Origin: Rhizobium sp. PP-CC-3A-592
GTDB taxonomy: Bacteria; Pseudomonadota; Alphaproteobacteria; Rhizobiales; Rhizobiaceae
Assembly: GCF_003217095.1 (NCBI RefSeq)
Contig: NZ_QJSR01000001.1
Location: 476,916 to 540,915 of the forward strand
DNA length: 64,000 bases
Reading direction: 5' to 3'
Shown: positions 37,077 through 45,332 of the stretch, piece by piece
Layout: the number at the start of each line of letters is the position of its first letter
How positions within the stretch are numbered: position 1 is the first letter of the stretch
Program-made: the position numbers and the translations under genes
The notes under the pieces: model-generated
Database searches by the model: none
Seen by the model: the letters and a program-made list of their open reading frames with translations, nothing else
Told to the model about the DNA's origin: nothing

Positions 37077-37253
37077 ATGACGGAACGCAAGACGGACACG
37101 ACTGACGCCGCTGCCAAGAACGAAACGCTGATCGACCGCTACCGCCCGCTGGGCCTGAAGGCCGTGGCTGCCGCAGCGCTGCACCAGAAGCCCAAGGCAG
37201 CGGCGCAGCCGGCAAAGGTTGCCGATCGCATTCGCGACTGGCGCGAGCACTGA
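37077..37253 (+). CDS. Hypothetical 58-residue protein
   Basis: A small soluble protein beginning MTERKTDTTDAAAKNETLID and ending RIRDWREH, rich in Ala, Lys and charged residues, without a signal peptide or membrane segment. The ATG has AGGAGAG placed 6 nt upstream, an excellent site, and the region before it is non-coding; codon use is normal for the window. I do not recognise a family. It is alone on the + strand, convergent with the SRAP gene. Possibly a stress-related or nucleic-acid-associated small protein; that is a guess from composition. Confidence 0.65.
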   Translation: MTERKTDTTDAAAKNETLIDRYRPLGLKAVAAAALHQKPKAAAQPAKVADRIRDWREH

Positions 37254-37290
37254 TCGTTTGCCACGGCAGGACTTGCCCGCGACACCGTGA

Positions 37291-38091
37291 TCAGAACAGC
37301 GACAGTTGAGGGCCGTCGACATCGTCTGGCGGCCCTGCGGATGCAGCCTTCTTCCTGCCCGGTCCGGGTGGCGCGTGCGCGGGCTCGGCAACGCTGACAG
37401 GCGTCTGGATATCCGGCGTCGTGTTGGCGACCTTGTTGACCGCGTCGGAGACAGGCAAGAAATCGAACAGGTCGTCATCGGCCGGCACCATCAGATCGGC
37501 GACGTCCCGCGGCTCCTGCGTCTTGCAATCGAGCCAACGGGCGAAGTCTTCGGGCCGGATGATCACCGGCATGCGATCGTGGATGAAGGACATCGCCGCA
37601 TTGGCGCGGGTCGTGAGAATCGCGCCCGTGTCCATTTCGGAGCCATCGGCAGAGGCCCAGGTTTCCATCAAGCCGCCGAAGGCGACAATGCCGCCGGATT
37701 TCGGCCTTATCCAGTAGGCTTGCGATGGAAGGCCGCTGTCCTTGGGATGGCGACGCCACTCGTAAAAACCCGATGCGGGCACGAGGACGCGACGGTGGCG
37801 CATGGCTGCGCGGAACGAAGCCTTCTCGATGGCCGTTTCGGCGCGCGCGTTCAGGAGCAGCGGGAAGTCGTTCGGGTCCTTGACCCAGCCCGGCAGGAAG
37901 CCCCAGCGCACGAGCGCTGTCCGGCGCGGCGGGGTATTGCTGCGCGGGTCGGTGCGGTCGGCGGCGGTGACGACGAGGATCGGCTGCGTCGGCGCGATAT
38001 TGTAGCGCGGCGGGAAATCACCGGCGTCGATGACGGCCAGCGCCTCCTCCAGCTCCTCGGGCGTGACCGTCAGGGCATAGCGTCCGCACAT
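37291..38091 (-). CDS. SRAP (YedK/HMCES) abasic-site protein
   Basis: A 266-residue protein of the SOS-response-associated peptidase family, which crosslinks to abasic sites in single-stranded DNA through its N-terminal cysteine and shields them. After Met removal C2 (MCGRYAL) is the reactive residue; N81 (LLNARAE), E111 (SGFYEW) and H171 (SFIHDRMPV) match the active site. The last ~50 residues are a Pro/Ala-rich tail ending in DGPQLSLF. That end resembles QLSLF-type beta-clamp binding motifs, so docking on the sliding clamp is possible. AGGGG precedes the start. It is divergent from a Nudix gene. Confidence 0.9.
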   Translation of the reverse strand: MCGRYALTVTPEELEEALAVIDAGDFPPRYNIAPTQPILVVTAADRTDPRSNTPPRRTALVRWGFLPGWVKDPNDFPLLLNARAETAIEKASFRAAMRHRRVLVPASGFYEWRRHPKDSGLPSQAYWIRPKSGGIVAFGGLMETWASADGSEMDTGAILTTRANAAMSFIHDRMPVIIRPEDFARWLDCKTQEPRDVADLMVPADDDLFDFLPVSDAVNKVANTTPDIQTPVSVAEPAHAPPGPGRKKAASAGPPDDVDGPQLSLF

Positions 38092-38238
38092 GATGTCGAT
38101 CCCCTGTTCTGGCCGTCCGCTATGACGCGACCGGCCGTCTTCGCTGAACTCTCGGGGCGTCACGTCCCGCATTCGATCGCGCTCGCCCCTCGGGCTGATG
38201 TAGGATCGATTCGCCCGCAACGCCATAACGGAACCGCC

Positions 38239-38664
38239 ATGACTGCCTCTCCGCCACCTGCCCTCGCCTCTTCCGCCATCGTCGTGCGCAACGGTCGCTA
38301 CCTGCTCGTGCGCCGCTCCAAGCCGCCATCTGCCGAAATGTTCGCCTTTCCCGGCGGGCGGGCAGAGCCCGGCGAGACGCCGGCGCAAACAGCAGTGCGG
38401 GAGCTGCTCGAGGAGACCGGCATCACGGGTTCGGCACCTGAGCTCTTCGCGACCTATGACCTGCCGGTGGACACAGCGGATGGCGCGGGCGGGCGGCACT
38501 TCTTCCTCTCGGTGTTTCGCGTCGAGGCGGATATCGACGCCGAAGCGGTCGCGGGGGACGATGCGGCGAGCCTTGGCTGGTACACCGCCGACGAAATCGC
38601 CGACCTGCCCGCTCCGCCGAGCGTGCGCGATTGCATCGCCCGGCTGGAAGCCACGAGGGCATAA
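38239..38664 (+). CDS. Nudix hydrolase
   Basis: A 141-residue Nudix enzyme. The complete Nudix box is present, from GGRAEPGE to RELLEETGI, with the metal-binding glutamates intact (about residues 39-60). Substrates of such short members include ADP-ribose, oxidised nucleotides and dinucleoside polyphosphates; sequence does not decide. A GGAAC element precedes the ATG. Its stop codon overlaps the start of the next gene by one base (TAATG), indicating coupled translation, and it is divergent from the abasic-site protein gene, so a nucleotide-pool cleaning role would fit but is not shown. Confidence 0.9.
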   Translation: MTASPPPALASSAIVVRNGRYLLVRRSKPPSAEMFAFPGGRAEPGETPAQTAVRELLEETGITGSAPELFATYDLPVDTADGAGGRHFFLSVFRVEADIDAEAVAGDDAASLGWYTADEIADLPAPPSVRDCIARLEATRA

Positions 38665-39155
38665 TGGGGAAGCCGGGACTTGCGAAATCGACGGAACCAG
38701 GCATTTTCGCCGGCATGACCTTCACGATTGACCTGCGCCCTGCCCTTGCCGGCCTTTTCCTGCTGCTCGGCCTGCCGCTGTCCTCAACGCAGGCACAGCC
38801 GGCCACGGAACGCCCGCCTGCAGCCGGCGCCGATGCACATGCGGCAAAGCCCGCGCCTTATGACGCAAGGCTTCTGCGGATGGCGGAAATCGTGGGGTCC
38901 GTCACCTATCTGCGCACGCTCTGCGCGGACGCGAAAGCCGGGGAATGGCGCGCCGACATGCAGGCGCTGATCGACCGGGAGGCCGGCGCGGAGCCGGATC
39001 GCAGGGCGCGGCTGACCGCCGCCTTCAACAGGGGCTATCGCAGTTTCGCCTCGGTCTATACAAGCTGTACCCCGAGCGCCGTGCTGGCCGACCAGCGTTA
39101 CCGTGACGAAGGGGCAGCACTGGCCGCCGAAATCGTCTCGCGGTTCGGAAATTAG
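38664..39155 (+). CDS. TIGR02301-like exported protein
   Basis: A 163-residue protein with an N-terminal export signal (TFTIDLRPALAGLFLLLGLPL region, cleavage near STQAQP) and a conserved C-terminal half: YLRTLCADAKAGEWRADMQALI, then AFNRGYRSFASVYTSCTPSA, with two cysteines that could form a disulphide. This matches the TIGR02301 family of alphaproteobacterial periplasmic proteins, function unknown. The start at 38664 has GAGGG upstream and overlaps the Nudix stop; a start at 38715 would give a more usual signal peptide. The two genes form a bicistron. Confidence 0.72.
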   Translation: MGKPGLAKSTEPGIFAGMTFTIDLRPALAGLFLLLGLPLSSTQAQPATERPPAAGADAHAAKPAPYDARLLRMAEIVGSVTYLRTLCADAKAGEWRADMQALIDREAGAEPDRRARLTAAFNRGYRSFASVYTSCTPSAVLADQRYRDEGAALAAEIVSRFGN

Positions 39156-39199
39156 GGCTCCGTTAACCTTTTTTCGAACGGGCCGTGTCGTTTCGGTAA

Positions 39200-39222
39200 A
39201 AGACTGCTAGTCTTGTTAAGAC
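39200..39222. promoter_or_regulatory. Overlapping inverted repeats
   Basis: AAGACT-GCT-AGTCTT (39200-39214) and GTCTT-GTT-AAGAC (39210-39222) share their middle arm, so only one hairpin can form at a time. They lie 58-80 nt before the next gene: either a compact operator or a small RNA switch. Confidence 0.45.
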
Positions 39223-39280
39223 CATGGTAACAAGTGCCGCCGCGATTCCGATGCGGCGTGATGTGAAAGCGTATAATTGC

Positions 39281-39550
39281 ATGGAACGGTCGATGGAACA
39301 GAGCCTCAACGAGATCGACGACATGATCGTCCACGAGAAGATGCAGGCGGCGCTGGAACATCAGAACGAGGCTTGGGCAGATGGCATGGCCGATGGAATC
39401 GAGCCGGAAATCATCGCCGATGCCGCCATCGCGCTCGCCATGCGCGAGACGATCCGCCTGCATGGCGAAGACGGGGCCGAGGCCATGCTGAATTCGCTTC
39501 GCGAGCGCATGCTCGCCGGCGAGTTTTCCCCGCAGCGTTCGCTTCAATAG
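39281..39550 (+). CDS. Conserved-type hypothetical protein, acidic helical
   Basis: An 89-residue acidic protein, predicted almost wholly helical (EQSLNEIDDMIVHEKMQAAL and the EPEIIADAAIALAMRETIRL region). No signal peptide or membrane segment. The start is uncertain: ATGs at 39224, 39281 and 39293 are in frame; none has a strong ribosome binding site, and I chose 39281 because coding character begins about there. The composition and periodicity favour a real gene rather than chance. I do not recognise the family. Confidence 0.6.
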   Translation: MERSMEQSLNEIDDMIVHEKMQAALEHQNEAWADGMADGIEPEIIADAAIALAMRETIRLHGEDGAEAMLNSLRERMLAGEFSPQRSLQ

Positions 39551-39711
39551 AAGCTGCCCGATCCGGACCCGTCCCTTCTAGCGCATCGCGTGAAAAGGGA
39601 CCCACGCAACGCGCTTCAAGTCTCTGTTTTGATGCATGTCGCCGTTCCGAAACCGCTGTACACCTTCGGGCGATCTGCATGAGCCGACGCCCCAGCCGTA
39701 ACGAGAGTGCC

Positions 39712-40512
39712 ATGATACGTTCGTCGAACAGCCGGACTCCATCCGCTCTTCTTGGTGCGCTTGCGTTCACCGCCCTTCTTGCCTCGACATGCCTCGTGCC
39801 CGCAGCGCCGGCCCTCGCGCTGAGCCAGCTACGCACGATTCCGGGTGATGCGGCAGCGGAAGAGCCGAATGCACCAGCTGAGCCAAGCAAGGACGACGCG
39901 GTGTCTCCGAGCGCGCCCGGCGCCATTCCCATGCCCGACCCGCTGGTGAACAAGCCGACGGCGCAGCCGCGGCAGAGCAAGACCGATGACCAGACGCCAG
40001 GGCAGCATCCGGGCACAACGCCGGCCGCCGAGGCGGACGACGGGCCCGTCGAGGTGCTGACCGATATTTCGAAGATCCCGAAGCCCGTCGCCCGGATGCG
40101 CGAACTGATCGTGGAGGCCGCCGCCTCCGGCGATATCGAGCGCCTGCGCCCGCTGCTCGGCAAGGGCGAGACGGCAACCGCCATCGGCGACAGCGAGGAG
40201 GAAACCGATCCCGTCGCCGCCGTGAAGGGCTTGTCCGGCGATGCAGACGGACTCGAGATTCTCGCCATCATGCTCGACGTGCTCTCCACCGGCTTCACCG
40301 TGATCGACAAGGGAACGCCGGACGAGATGTATGTCTGGCCCTATTTCGCCGCCAAGTCTCTCGACAGCCTGACGCCGCCGGAAAAGGTGGACCTGATGCG
40401 CCTCGTCACGGCCGGCGACGTCGCATCCATGCAGGAATTCGGCAGCTACAACTTCTACCGCATCGGCATCACGCCCGACGGGCAATGGAAGTTCTTCATC
40501 GGCGGCGATTGA
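39712..40512 (+). CDS. Hypothetical periplasmic protein
   Basis: A 266-residue protein with a Sec signal peptide (hydrophobic LLGALAFTALLASTCLVPAAP, cleavage near PALA), a Pro/Ala/Glu-rich disordered stretch (about 35-110), and a folded C-terminal domain of ~150 residues (PVARMRELIVEAAASGDIERLRPLLG at its start, FYRIGITPDGQWKFFIGGD at its end). The final segment resembles small domains ending in DG-x-W-xFF-x-GGD in other rhizobial exported proteins. GAGAG precedes the ATG at 39712; an ATG 33 nt upstream is possible. It stands alone on the + strand and I cannot assign a function. Confidence 0.7.
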   Translation: MIRSSNSRTPSALLGALAFTALLASTCLVPAAPALALSQLRTIPGDAAAEEPNAPAEPSKDDAVSPSAPGAIPMPDPLVNKPTAQPRQSKTDDQTPGQHPGTTPAAEADDGPVEVLTDISKIPKPVARMRELIVEAAASGDIERLRPLLGKGETATAIGDSEEETDPVAAVKGLSGDADGLEILAIMLDVLSTGFTVIDKGTPDEMYVWPYFAAKSLDSLTPPEKVDLMRLVTAGDVASMQEFGSYNFYRIGITPDGQWKFFIGGD

Positions 40513-40719
40513 CGGCTGGCACTGCCGCCGGATTGCGGCTGAGCACCGGGAGATGCTTGCAGGTCGGCAGGCGAAAGCCTACCTTTTGACGATCCGCAGC
40601 GTGTCTCCTTGCCACTCCGGTTGCTCGGGTTTCGAGGGTGCGCAGATCAGCGTTCGCAGAATGCCGGGGCGCGTTTCATTTTGCATTTGCCGGGCGTGTC
40701 AGCCCTTTCAGGATCGATC

Positions 40720-41574
40720 ATGTCTTTCTTCGCTATCCCCGATCGCGCATTCGTCATTGTTTCCGGAGAGACGGCGGTCGAATTTCTGCAGGCGCTGATC
40801 ACCACCGATGTCATCCAGCTGACCGCGGACGAGGTGCGCCCCGGCGCGCTGCTGACACCGCAGGGCAAGATTCTGTTCGATTTTCTGGTGAGCCGGACGG
40901 AAACGGGCCTGCGGCTGGAGACCAGCACCGAGCAAGCGCCCGCTCTTTTGAAGCGGCTGACGCTCTACAAGCTCCGCGCACCCATCACGCTCGCTCTGGA
41001 CACCGAGATCGATGTCGCCGTGTCGTTCGACGCGGTCGAGGGGGCGCTGCTCGACGTGCGATTTGCAACATCGGGTTCTCCGGCCTACCGGGTCTATGGC
41101 ACCATGGGCATTGCGGACACCGAGGGACGTGTGGATGCCGCGCGGATCGCGGCGGGCATTGCGGTGTCCGGCGCGGACTATGCGCTGCAGGATGCCTTTC
41201 CGCATGACATCCTTCTCGACAAGAACGGCGGGCTGTCGTTCCGCAAGGGCTGCTATGTCGGGCAGGAAGTCGTCTCCCGCATGCAGCACCGCGGCACGGC
41301 GCGGCGGCGGGTTGTGACGGTCGAGGGCGTGTCCGACCTGCCGGCGTCCGGCACGGCGATCACGGCCGGCGGCAAGCCGGTCGGCACGCTCGGCAGCGTG
41401 GCCGGGCGCTCGGGCCTTGCCATCGTTCGGATCGACAAGGCGGGCGACGCGCTGGCAAGCCAGACCGACATCCTGGCGGGCGATGTCAAGGTGGCGCTGG
41501 CGCTGCCCGCCTGGACCGGGCTCGCCTTTCCCGTACCCTCCCCCAACACCGAAATGTCCGAGGCTGGCGGCTGA
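40720..41574 (+). CDS. ygfZ: Folate-binding Fe-S cluster repair protein YgfZ
   Basis: A 284-residue tetrahydrofolate-dependent protein related to the glycine cleavage T-protein, needed for assembly or repair of certain Fe-S enzymes (IBA57 in mitochondria). The signature KGCYVGQE is at 176-183 with the conserved C178. The start is the ATG giving MSFFAIPDRA; the upstream in-frame extension has no family sequence. Its TGA overlaps the ATG of the HD gene by one base, so it heads a coupled series of four genes. Confidence 0.93.
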   Translation: MSFFAIPDRAFVIVSGETAVEFLQALITTDVIQLTADEVRPGALLTPQGKILFDFLVSRTETGLRLETSTEQAPALLKRLTLYKLRAPITLALDTEIDVAVSFDAVEGALLDVRFATSGSPAYRVYGTMGIADTEGRVDAARIAAGIAVSGADYALQDAFPHDILLDKNGGLSFRKGCYVGQEVVSRMQHRGTARRRVVTVEGVSDLPASGTAITAGGKPVGTLGSVAGRSGLAIVRIDKAGDALASQTDILAGDVKVALALPAWTGLAFPVPSPNTEMSEAGG

Positions 41575-42191
41575 TGTCGACACGGGCCTGGCAGCGCATG
41601 CTTTCCGGCAGGCGGCTGGATCTGCTCGATCCCTCGCCGCTCGATGTCGAGCTTTCCGACATCGCGCACGGGCTTGCGCGCGTGGCACGGTGGAACGGGC
41701 AGACAGACGGGCCGCATGCTTTCTCGGTCGCCCAGCACTCGCTCGTGGTCGAGGAGATCTTTCGCCGCAACGGCCGGCCAAGTGCTGCGGAATGCCAGAT
41801 GGCGCTGCTGCACGATGCACCGGAATATGTGATCGGCGACATGATCTCCCCGTTCAAGGCCGTCGTCGGCGGTGGCTACAAAGCGGTCGAGAAGCGGCTC
41901 GAAGGCGCGATCCACCTGCGGTTCGGCCTGCCGCCGATCACGCCGGAGGCCGTGAAGGAGCGGATCAAGAAGGCCGACCAGATCGCGGCCTTTTTCGAAG
42001 CGACCGTGCTGGCCGGTTTTACGCTGGAGGAAGCACGGCGTATTTTCGGGCAGCCGCGCGGCATCACCTGCGAGATGTTGACGATGGAACCCCTGCCCGC
42101 ACTCGAGGCGCAGCGGCTTTTCATCGCGCGGTTCGAGGCGATCGAAGCGGAGCGCGCGGGCCTTCGCGTGTCGGAAAGAGCGGAATCATGA
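41574..42191 (+). CDS. HD-domain phosphohydrolase, YfbR-like
   Basis: A 205-residue metal-dependent phosphohydrolase. H55 (SVAQHSL), H80-D81 (LLHDAPEY) and a downstream aspartate in the KADQIAAFFE region form the HD metal site. The closest characterised relatives are YfbR-type 5'-deoxynucleotidases, which act on dNMPs; other nucleotide substrates are possible. It overlaps ygfZ by one base and the next gene by four (ATGA). Confidence 0.85.
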   Translation: MSTRAWQRMLSGRRLDLLDPSPLDVELSDIAHGLARVARWNGQTDGPHAFSVAQHSLVVEEIFRRNGRPSAAECQMALLHDAPEYVIGDMISPFKAVVGGGYKAVEKRLEGAIHLRFGLPPITPEAVKERIKKADQIAAFFEATVLAGFTLEEARRIFGQPRGITCEMLTMEPLPALEAQRLFIARFEAIEAERAGLRVSERAES

Positions 42192-42736
42192 GCGTCATCA
42201 TCGTCTCGCCGCTGGCCCGGATCGGCGAAATGGCCGTCCGGCACGGCTGTCTCGACATGCTGAGCCTGATGGCCGTCGGGCACACGTTTCACCGGCCGGG
42301 CATGATCGCCGCTACGCGTCACCTCACGCTCGGCCTGAACGACATCACCTTTGCCGGCAATGAAAAGCTCATCGCGCCCACCGAAGAGCATGTCGACGGT
42401 ATCGTTACCTTTGCGCGTGGATGGCAGCGGGAGACGCCGTTGCTCGTCCATTGCTGGATGGGCGTCTCCCGCTCGCCCGCCGCCGCCGCCATCGCCGCGC
42501 TCGCCATTGCGCCCGACCAGGACGACGATGCGCTGGCCGACCGGCTGCGCGCGGCATCGCCCTTCGCCACGCCCAATGCGCGGCTGATCGCCATCGGCGA
42601 CGCCATGCTCGGTCGCAACGGCCAGTTGATCGCCGCGATGAAACGTATCGGCCGCGGCAAGGATGCCGATGGCAACACGCCGTTCGTGTTCGATCCGCAC
42701 CCGTCTGCTATCGTGGTGCCTGCCGATGCCGGGTGA
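42188..42736 (+). CDS. Tyrosine/dual-specificity-like protein phosphatase
   Basis: A 182-residue protein with the phosphatase P-loop HCWMGVSRS: C89-x5-R95 is exact, with H88 before it. The surrounding sequence matches the short bacterial PTP-like proteins of rhizobia. A general-acid aspartate is not obvious, which leaves the substrate (phosphotyrosine, phospholipid or nucleotide) open. It is coupled to the HD gene upstream, and its last codons lie close to or overlap the start of the NadQ-like regulator. A link between this phosphatase and NAD control is speculative but suggested by the overlaps. Confidence 0.82.
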   Translation: MSVIIVSPLARIGEMAVRHGCLDMLSLMAVGHTFHRPGMIAATRHLTLGLNDITFAGNEKLIAPTEEHVDGIVTFARGWQRETPLLVHCWMGVSRSPAAAAIAALAIAPDQDDDALADRLRAASPFATPNARLIAIGDAMLGRNGQLIAAMKRIGRGKDADGNTPFVFDPHPSAIVVPADAG

Positions 42737-42752
42737 GGCCGCGCAAGGCGGC

Positions 42753-43703
42753 ATGACCGTCGAGATTGGGCTGAACGCGGCCATTGTCGCGATGGTCGAG
42801 CGGACACCGCGCATTCTCGTCGTCAGCGAGGGTGGCGATGGCGGGCGGGATGCCCTTCCCTTCGGCCCTTTCGACCCCGCCATACACCGCACCTTCGAAA
42901 CCAGCCTGCGCGCGCGCGTCGAGGAACAGACGGCGCTCGACCTCGGCTATATCGAGCAGCTCTACACCTTCGGCGACCGCGGCCGGCAGCGGCTGGCGAA
43001 TGAAGATCGCCTGCACATGGTCTCTGTCGGCTATCTCGCGCTGACCCGCAGCGATGCGGAGACGACCCTGCGCCTATCGCAGGCCGGAGCCGACTGGCGA
43101 GACTGGTATGTCTACCTGCCCTGGGAGGACTGGCGGCACGGGCGCCCCCCGGTGCTCGATCGCGTCATCCTGCCCGCGCTCGCTGCCTGGGAGCGAACGG
43201 ACCCCGCCAACCGGCGCAGCCGCATCCGGCTCGCCTTCGGGCTCGACGACTTTCCTTTCGACGAGGAGCGCGTGCTGGAGCGCTACGAGCTGCTCTACGA
43301 GGCGGGACTGGTGGCGGAGGCGGCCAGCGACGCGCAGGGGCACGACGCCATAGAGGCAGGCCAGATTTACGAACGCGTCGGTCAGGCCATGCGTCACGAC
43401 CATCGCCGGATCGTCGCCACCGCCGTGGCGCGGCTGCGGGGGAAGATCAAATACCGGCCGGTCATCTTCGAACTCATGCCGCCGGACTTCACCTTGACGG
43501 ACCTGCAGAGCGCGGTGGAGGCGATCTCCGGGCGGCATCTGCACAAGCAGAACTTTCGGCGACTGGTGGAGGGCGCATCGCTGGTGGAGCCGACCGGCAT
43601 GACGACCAGTGCGACGGGCGGACGCCCGGCCGCGCTCTTCCGGTTTCGCCGGCAGATCCTAGACGAGAGACCGGCGCCGGGTCTGAAGCTTGGCAGTCGC
43701 TGA
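42753..43703 (+). CDS. nadQ: NadQ-like Nudix-related transcriptional regulator of NAD synthesis
   Basis: A 316-residue protein: an N-terminal Nudix-fold domain (about 1-180) and a C-terminal winged helix (ELMPPDFTLTDLQSAVEAI, then HKQNFRRLVEGASLVEPTG). This layout is that of NrtR and of its alphaproteobacterial relative NadQ (COG4111), a repressor of nadABC. The Nudix box is degraded: A54 replaces the first glutamate of the REUxEE pattern although E57-E58 remain, so it is probably a sensor, not an enzyme. Start 42753 has AAGGCGG upstream; ATG 42726 is the alternative. The nadABC genes with a strong palindrome lie 2.4 kb away. Confidence 0.78.
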   Translation: MTVEIGLNAAIVAMVERTPRILVVSEGGDGGRDALPFGPFDPAIHRTFETSLRARVEEQTALDLGYIEQLYTFGDRGRQRLANEDRLHMVSVGYLALTRSDAETTLRLSQAGADWRDWYVYLPWEDWRHGRPPVLDRVILPALAAWERTDPANRRSRIRLAFGLDDFPFDEERVLERYELLYEAGLVAEAASDAQGHDAIEAGQIYERVGQAMRHDHRRIVATAVARLRGKIKYRPVIFELMPPDFTLTDLQSAVEAISGRHLHKQNFRRLVEGASLVEPTGMTTSATGGRPAALFRFRRQILDERPAPGLKLGSR

Positions 43704-43782
43704 AGCGTATGAAGGCGATCCAGCCGGTTGACCCTCAAGGCTTCCGCCCCATGTCCCCACCTTCCAACGAAGAGGGCCTTTC

Positions 43783-44637
43783 ATGGAACCACAACAGCCA
43801 GACGTCATTCTTGCCACCCGAACGGCGCTTAGCCAGGCGTCCGCGCTAGCCGTGCAATATTCCTTCTCGATCGTGGGCGCGCTGGTACTGCTCTGCGCCG
43901 GCTGGCTCATCGCCCGGCTGCTGCACAACTGGGCCTATGCCGGCCTGAAGCGCGTGCATGGCATCGACGAGACACTGGCCCGGTTCTTCTCCAACATCAT
44001 CCGCTATGCCCTGCTGGTACTGGTTTTCGTGACCGTGCTGGGGCAGTTCGGCGTGCAGACGGCCTCGATCATCGCGGCCCTCGGTGCCGCCGGCCTCGCC
44101 ATCGGCCTCGCGCTGCAGGGCACGCTGCAGAACATCGCGGCCGGCATCATGCTGCTCGTTCTCCGGCCGTTCCGGGTGGGCGAATCCATCGAGACCTCCA
44201 GCGTGGCCGGCACGATCCGTGAGATCGGGCTCTTCGCGACGGAGCTGGTGGATTCCGACGGCGTCTACAGGCTGGCGCCCAATTCGACGCTGTGGAACAC
44301 GCCGGTTCGCAATTTCAGCCGCCTGCCGACGCGCAAGCATGATTTGGCAATTTCCGTCGGGGCGGATCAGGATATCGACGATGCGATGCAGCGGCTGCTG
44401 GACATCGCCCGTGGCAACGACAACGTGCTGAAGAACCCTGCACCGGCGGTGTTCATCTCCGAGCTTGCAGGCGACGGCGCGACGGTGACGTTGCGCTACT
44501 GGGTCTCGACGCCGAACTGGTGGGCGACGACACGCAGCATGCTGAAGCAGGTGAAGGACGAGTTTGCCGTGAAGCCGGAGGCCGAGTCCCACACAAACGA
44601 AGACCGGGGCGATGACCCCGGTCCTCTCGATCCCTAA
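43783..44637 (+). CDS. mscS: Small-conductance mechanosensitive channel, MscS family
   Basis: A 284-residue inner-membrane channel that opens under membrane tension after hypo-osmotic shock. Three hydrophobic segments lie in the first ~130 residues, the third being the pore-lining glycine/alanine-rich helix (AALGAAGLAIGLALQGTLQN), followed by the beta domain and the C-terminal mixed domain. The NIAAGIMLL and RPFRVGE motifs are standard. Length equals E. coli MscS. It is monocistronic and convergent with sodC. Confidence 0.92.
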   Translation: MEPQQPDVILATRTALSQASALAVQYSFSIVGALVLLCAGWLIARLLHNWAYAGLKRVHGIDETLARFFSNIIRYALLVLVFVTVLGQFGVQTASIIAALGAAGLAIGLALQGTLQNIAAGIMLLVLRPFRVGESIETSSVAGTIREIGLFATELVDSDGVYRLAPNSTLWNTPVRNFSRLPTRKHDLAISVGADQDIDDAMQRLLDIARGNDNVLKNPAPAVFISELAGDGATVTLRYWVSTPNWWATTRSMLKQVKDEFAVKPEAESHTNEDRGDDPGPLDP

Positions 44638-44656
44638 ATCCGAAGCTCGGCCGGAT

Positions 44657-45184
44657 TTACTTGATGACGGCGCAGGCGAGACGATCGCCCGCGTCGCCGG
44701 AAGGCTGGCTGCGGTTGTCGTCGGGCTTGGCGTGGATCATCAGCGCGCGTCCGCGAATGCCGTTGGTCTTGTCATCCAGCGTGACCATGCTGTTGAAGAC
44801 CTGGGCGCGGAGCGTACCATCGGCGCCGACATACTGGTTGGGCATATCCCCGGCATGTGGGCCATTGGCGGCGAGAAAGCCGTGTTCCGTCTTGTCGGGA
44901 TTGAAGTGTGCGCCGGCCGAGGCGTGAGCATGCGCCGGATCGCACTTCCCTGTCTCGTGGACGTGGAACGCGACCCACGTGCCGGCCGGAAGGCCCGTCA
45001 CTTCGACTTCCATGAGCACACCGTGTTTGCCGGCGGTCAAGAGCGCGCGTCCGGTCTCCTTGTCATCCTTGCCGACGAAACTGGCGCTGGCGGTCTGGGA
45101 CTGCATTTGCGCGGCAGCGGGCATGGCCGCGGCGACGGTGGCTGCAAGGGCGGCTGCAGCGAGCGTGAAGCGTGTTGAGGTCAT
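44657..45184 (-). CDS. sodC: Periplasmic Cu/Zn superoxide dismutase
   Basis: A 175-residue exported enzyme dismuting superoxide in the periplasm. A signal peptide (residues 1-26, ending AAAQ) precedes the mature part. Metal ligands are H74 and H76, H93 (bridging), H101, H110, D113 and H151; C81 and C171 would form the conserved disulphide. GGAAGGACC precedes the start. It is a single gene downstream of a TSUP permease on the same strand, with 148 nt between them. Confidence 0.95.
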   Translation of the reverse strand: MTSTRFTLAAAALAATVAAAMPAAAQMQSQTASASFVGKDDKETGRALLTAGKHGVLMEVEVTGLPAGTWVAFHVHETGKCDPAHAHASAGAHFNPDKTEHGFLAANGPHAGDMPNQYVGADGTLRAQVFNSMVTLDDKTNGIRGRALMIHAKPDDNRSQPSGDAGDRLACAVIK

Positions 45185-45332
45185 GGTGGTCCTTCCCTGG
45201 TGTTCCCGGCCCCAGATTTGAGGACGCCGGGTTGCATTCATGACGGATCTGAAGACTGGCATGAACCCAACGTTCCCGGCTACGCGAGGTTCCCGCACAA
45301 GCGCGTGACGGCGGACGGAACGCGCTTGAAGA

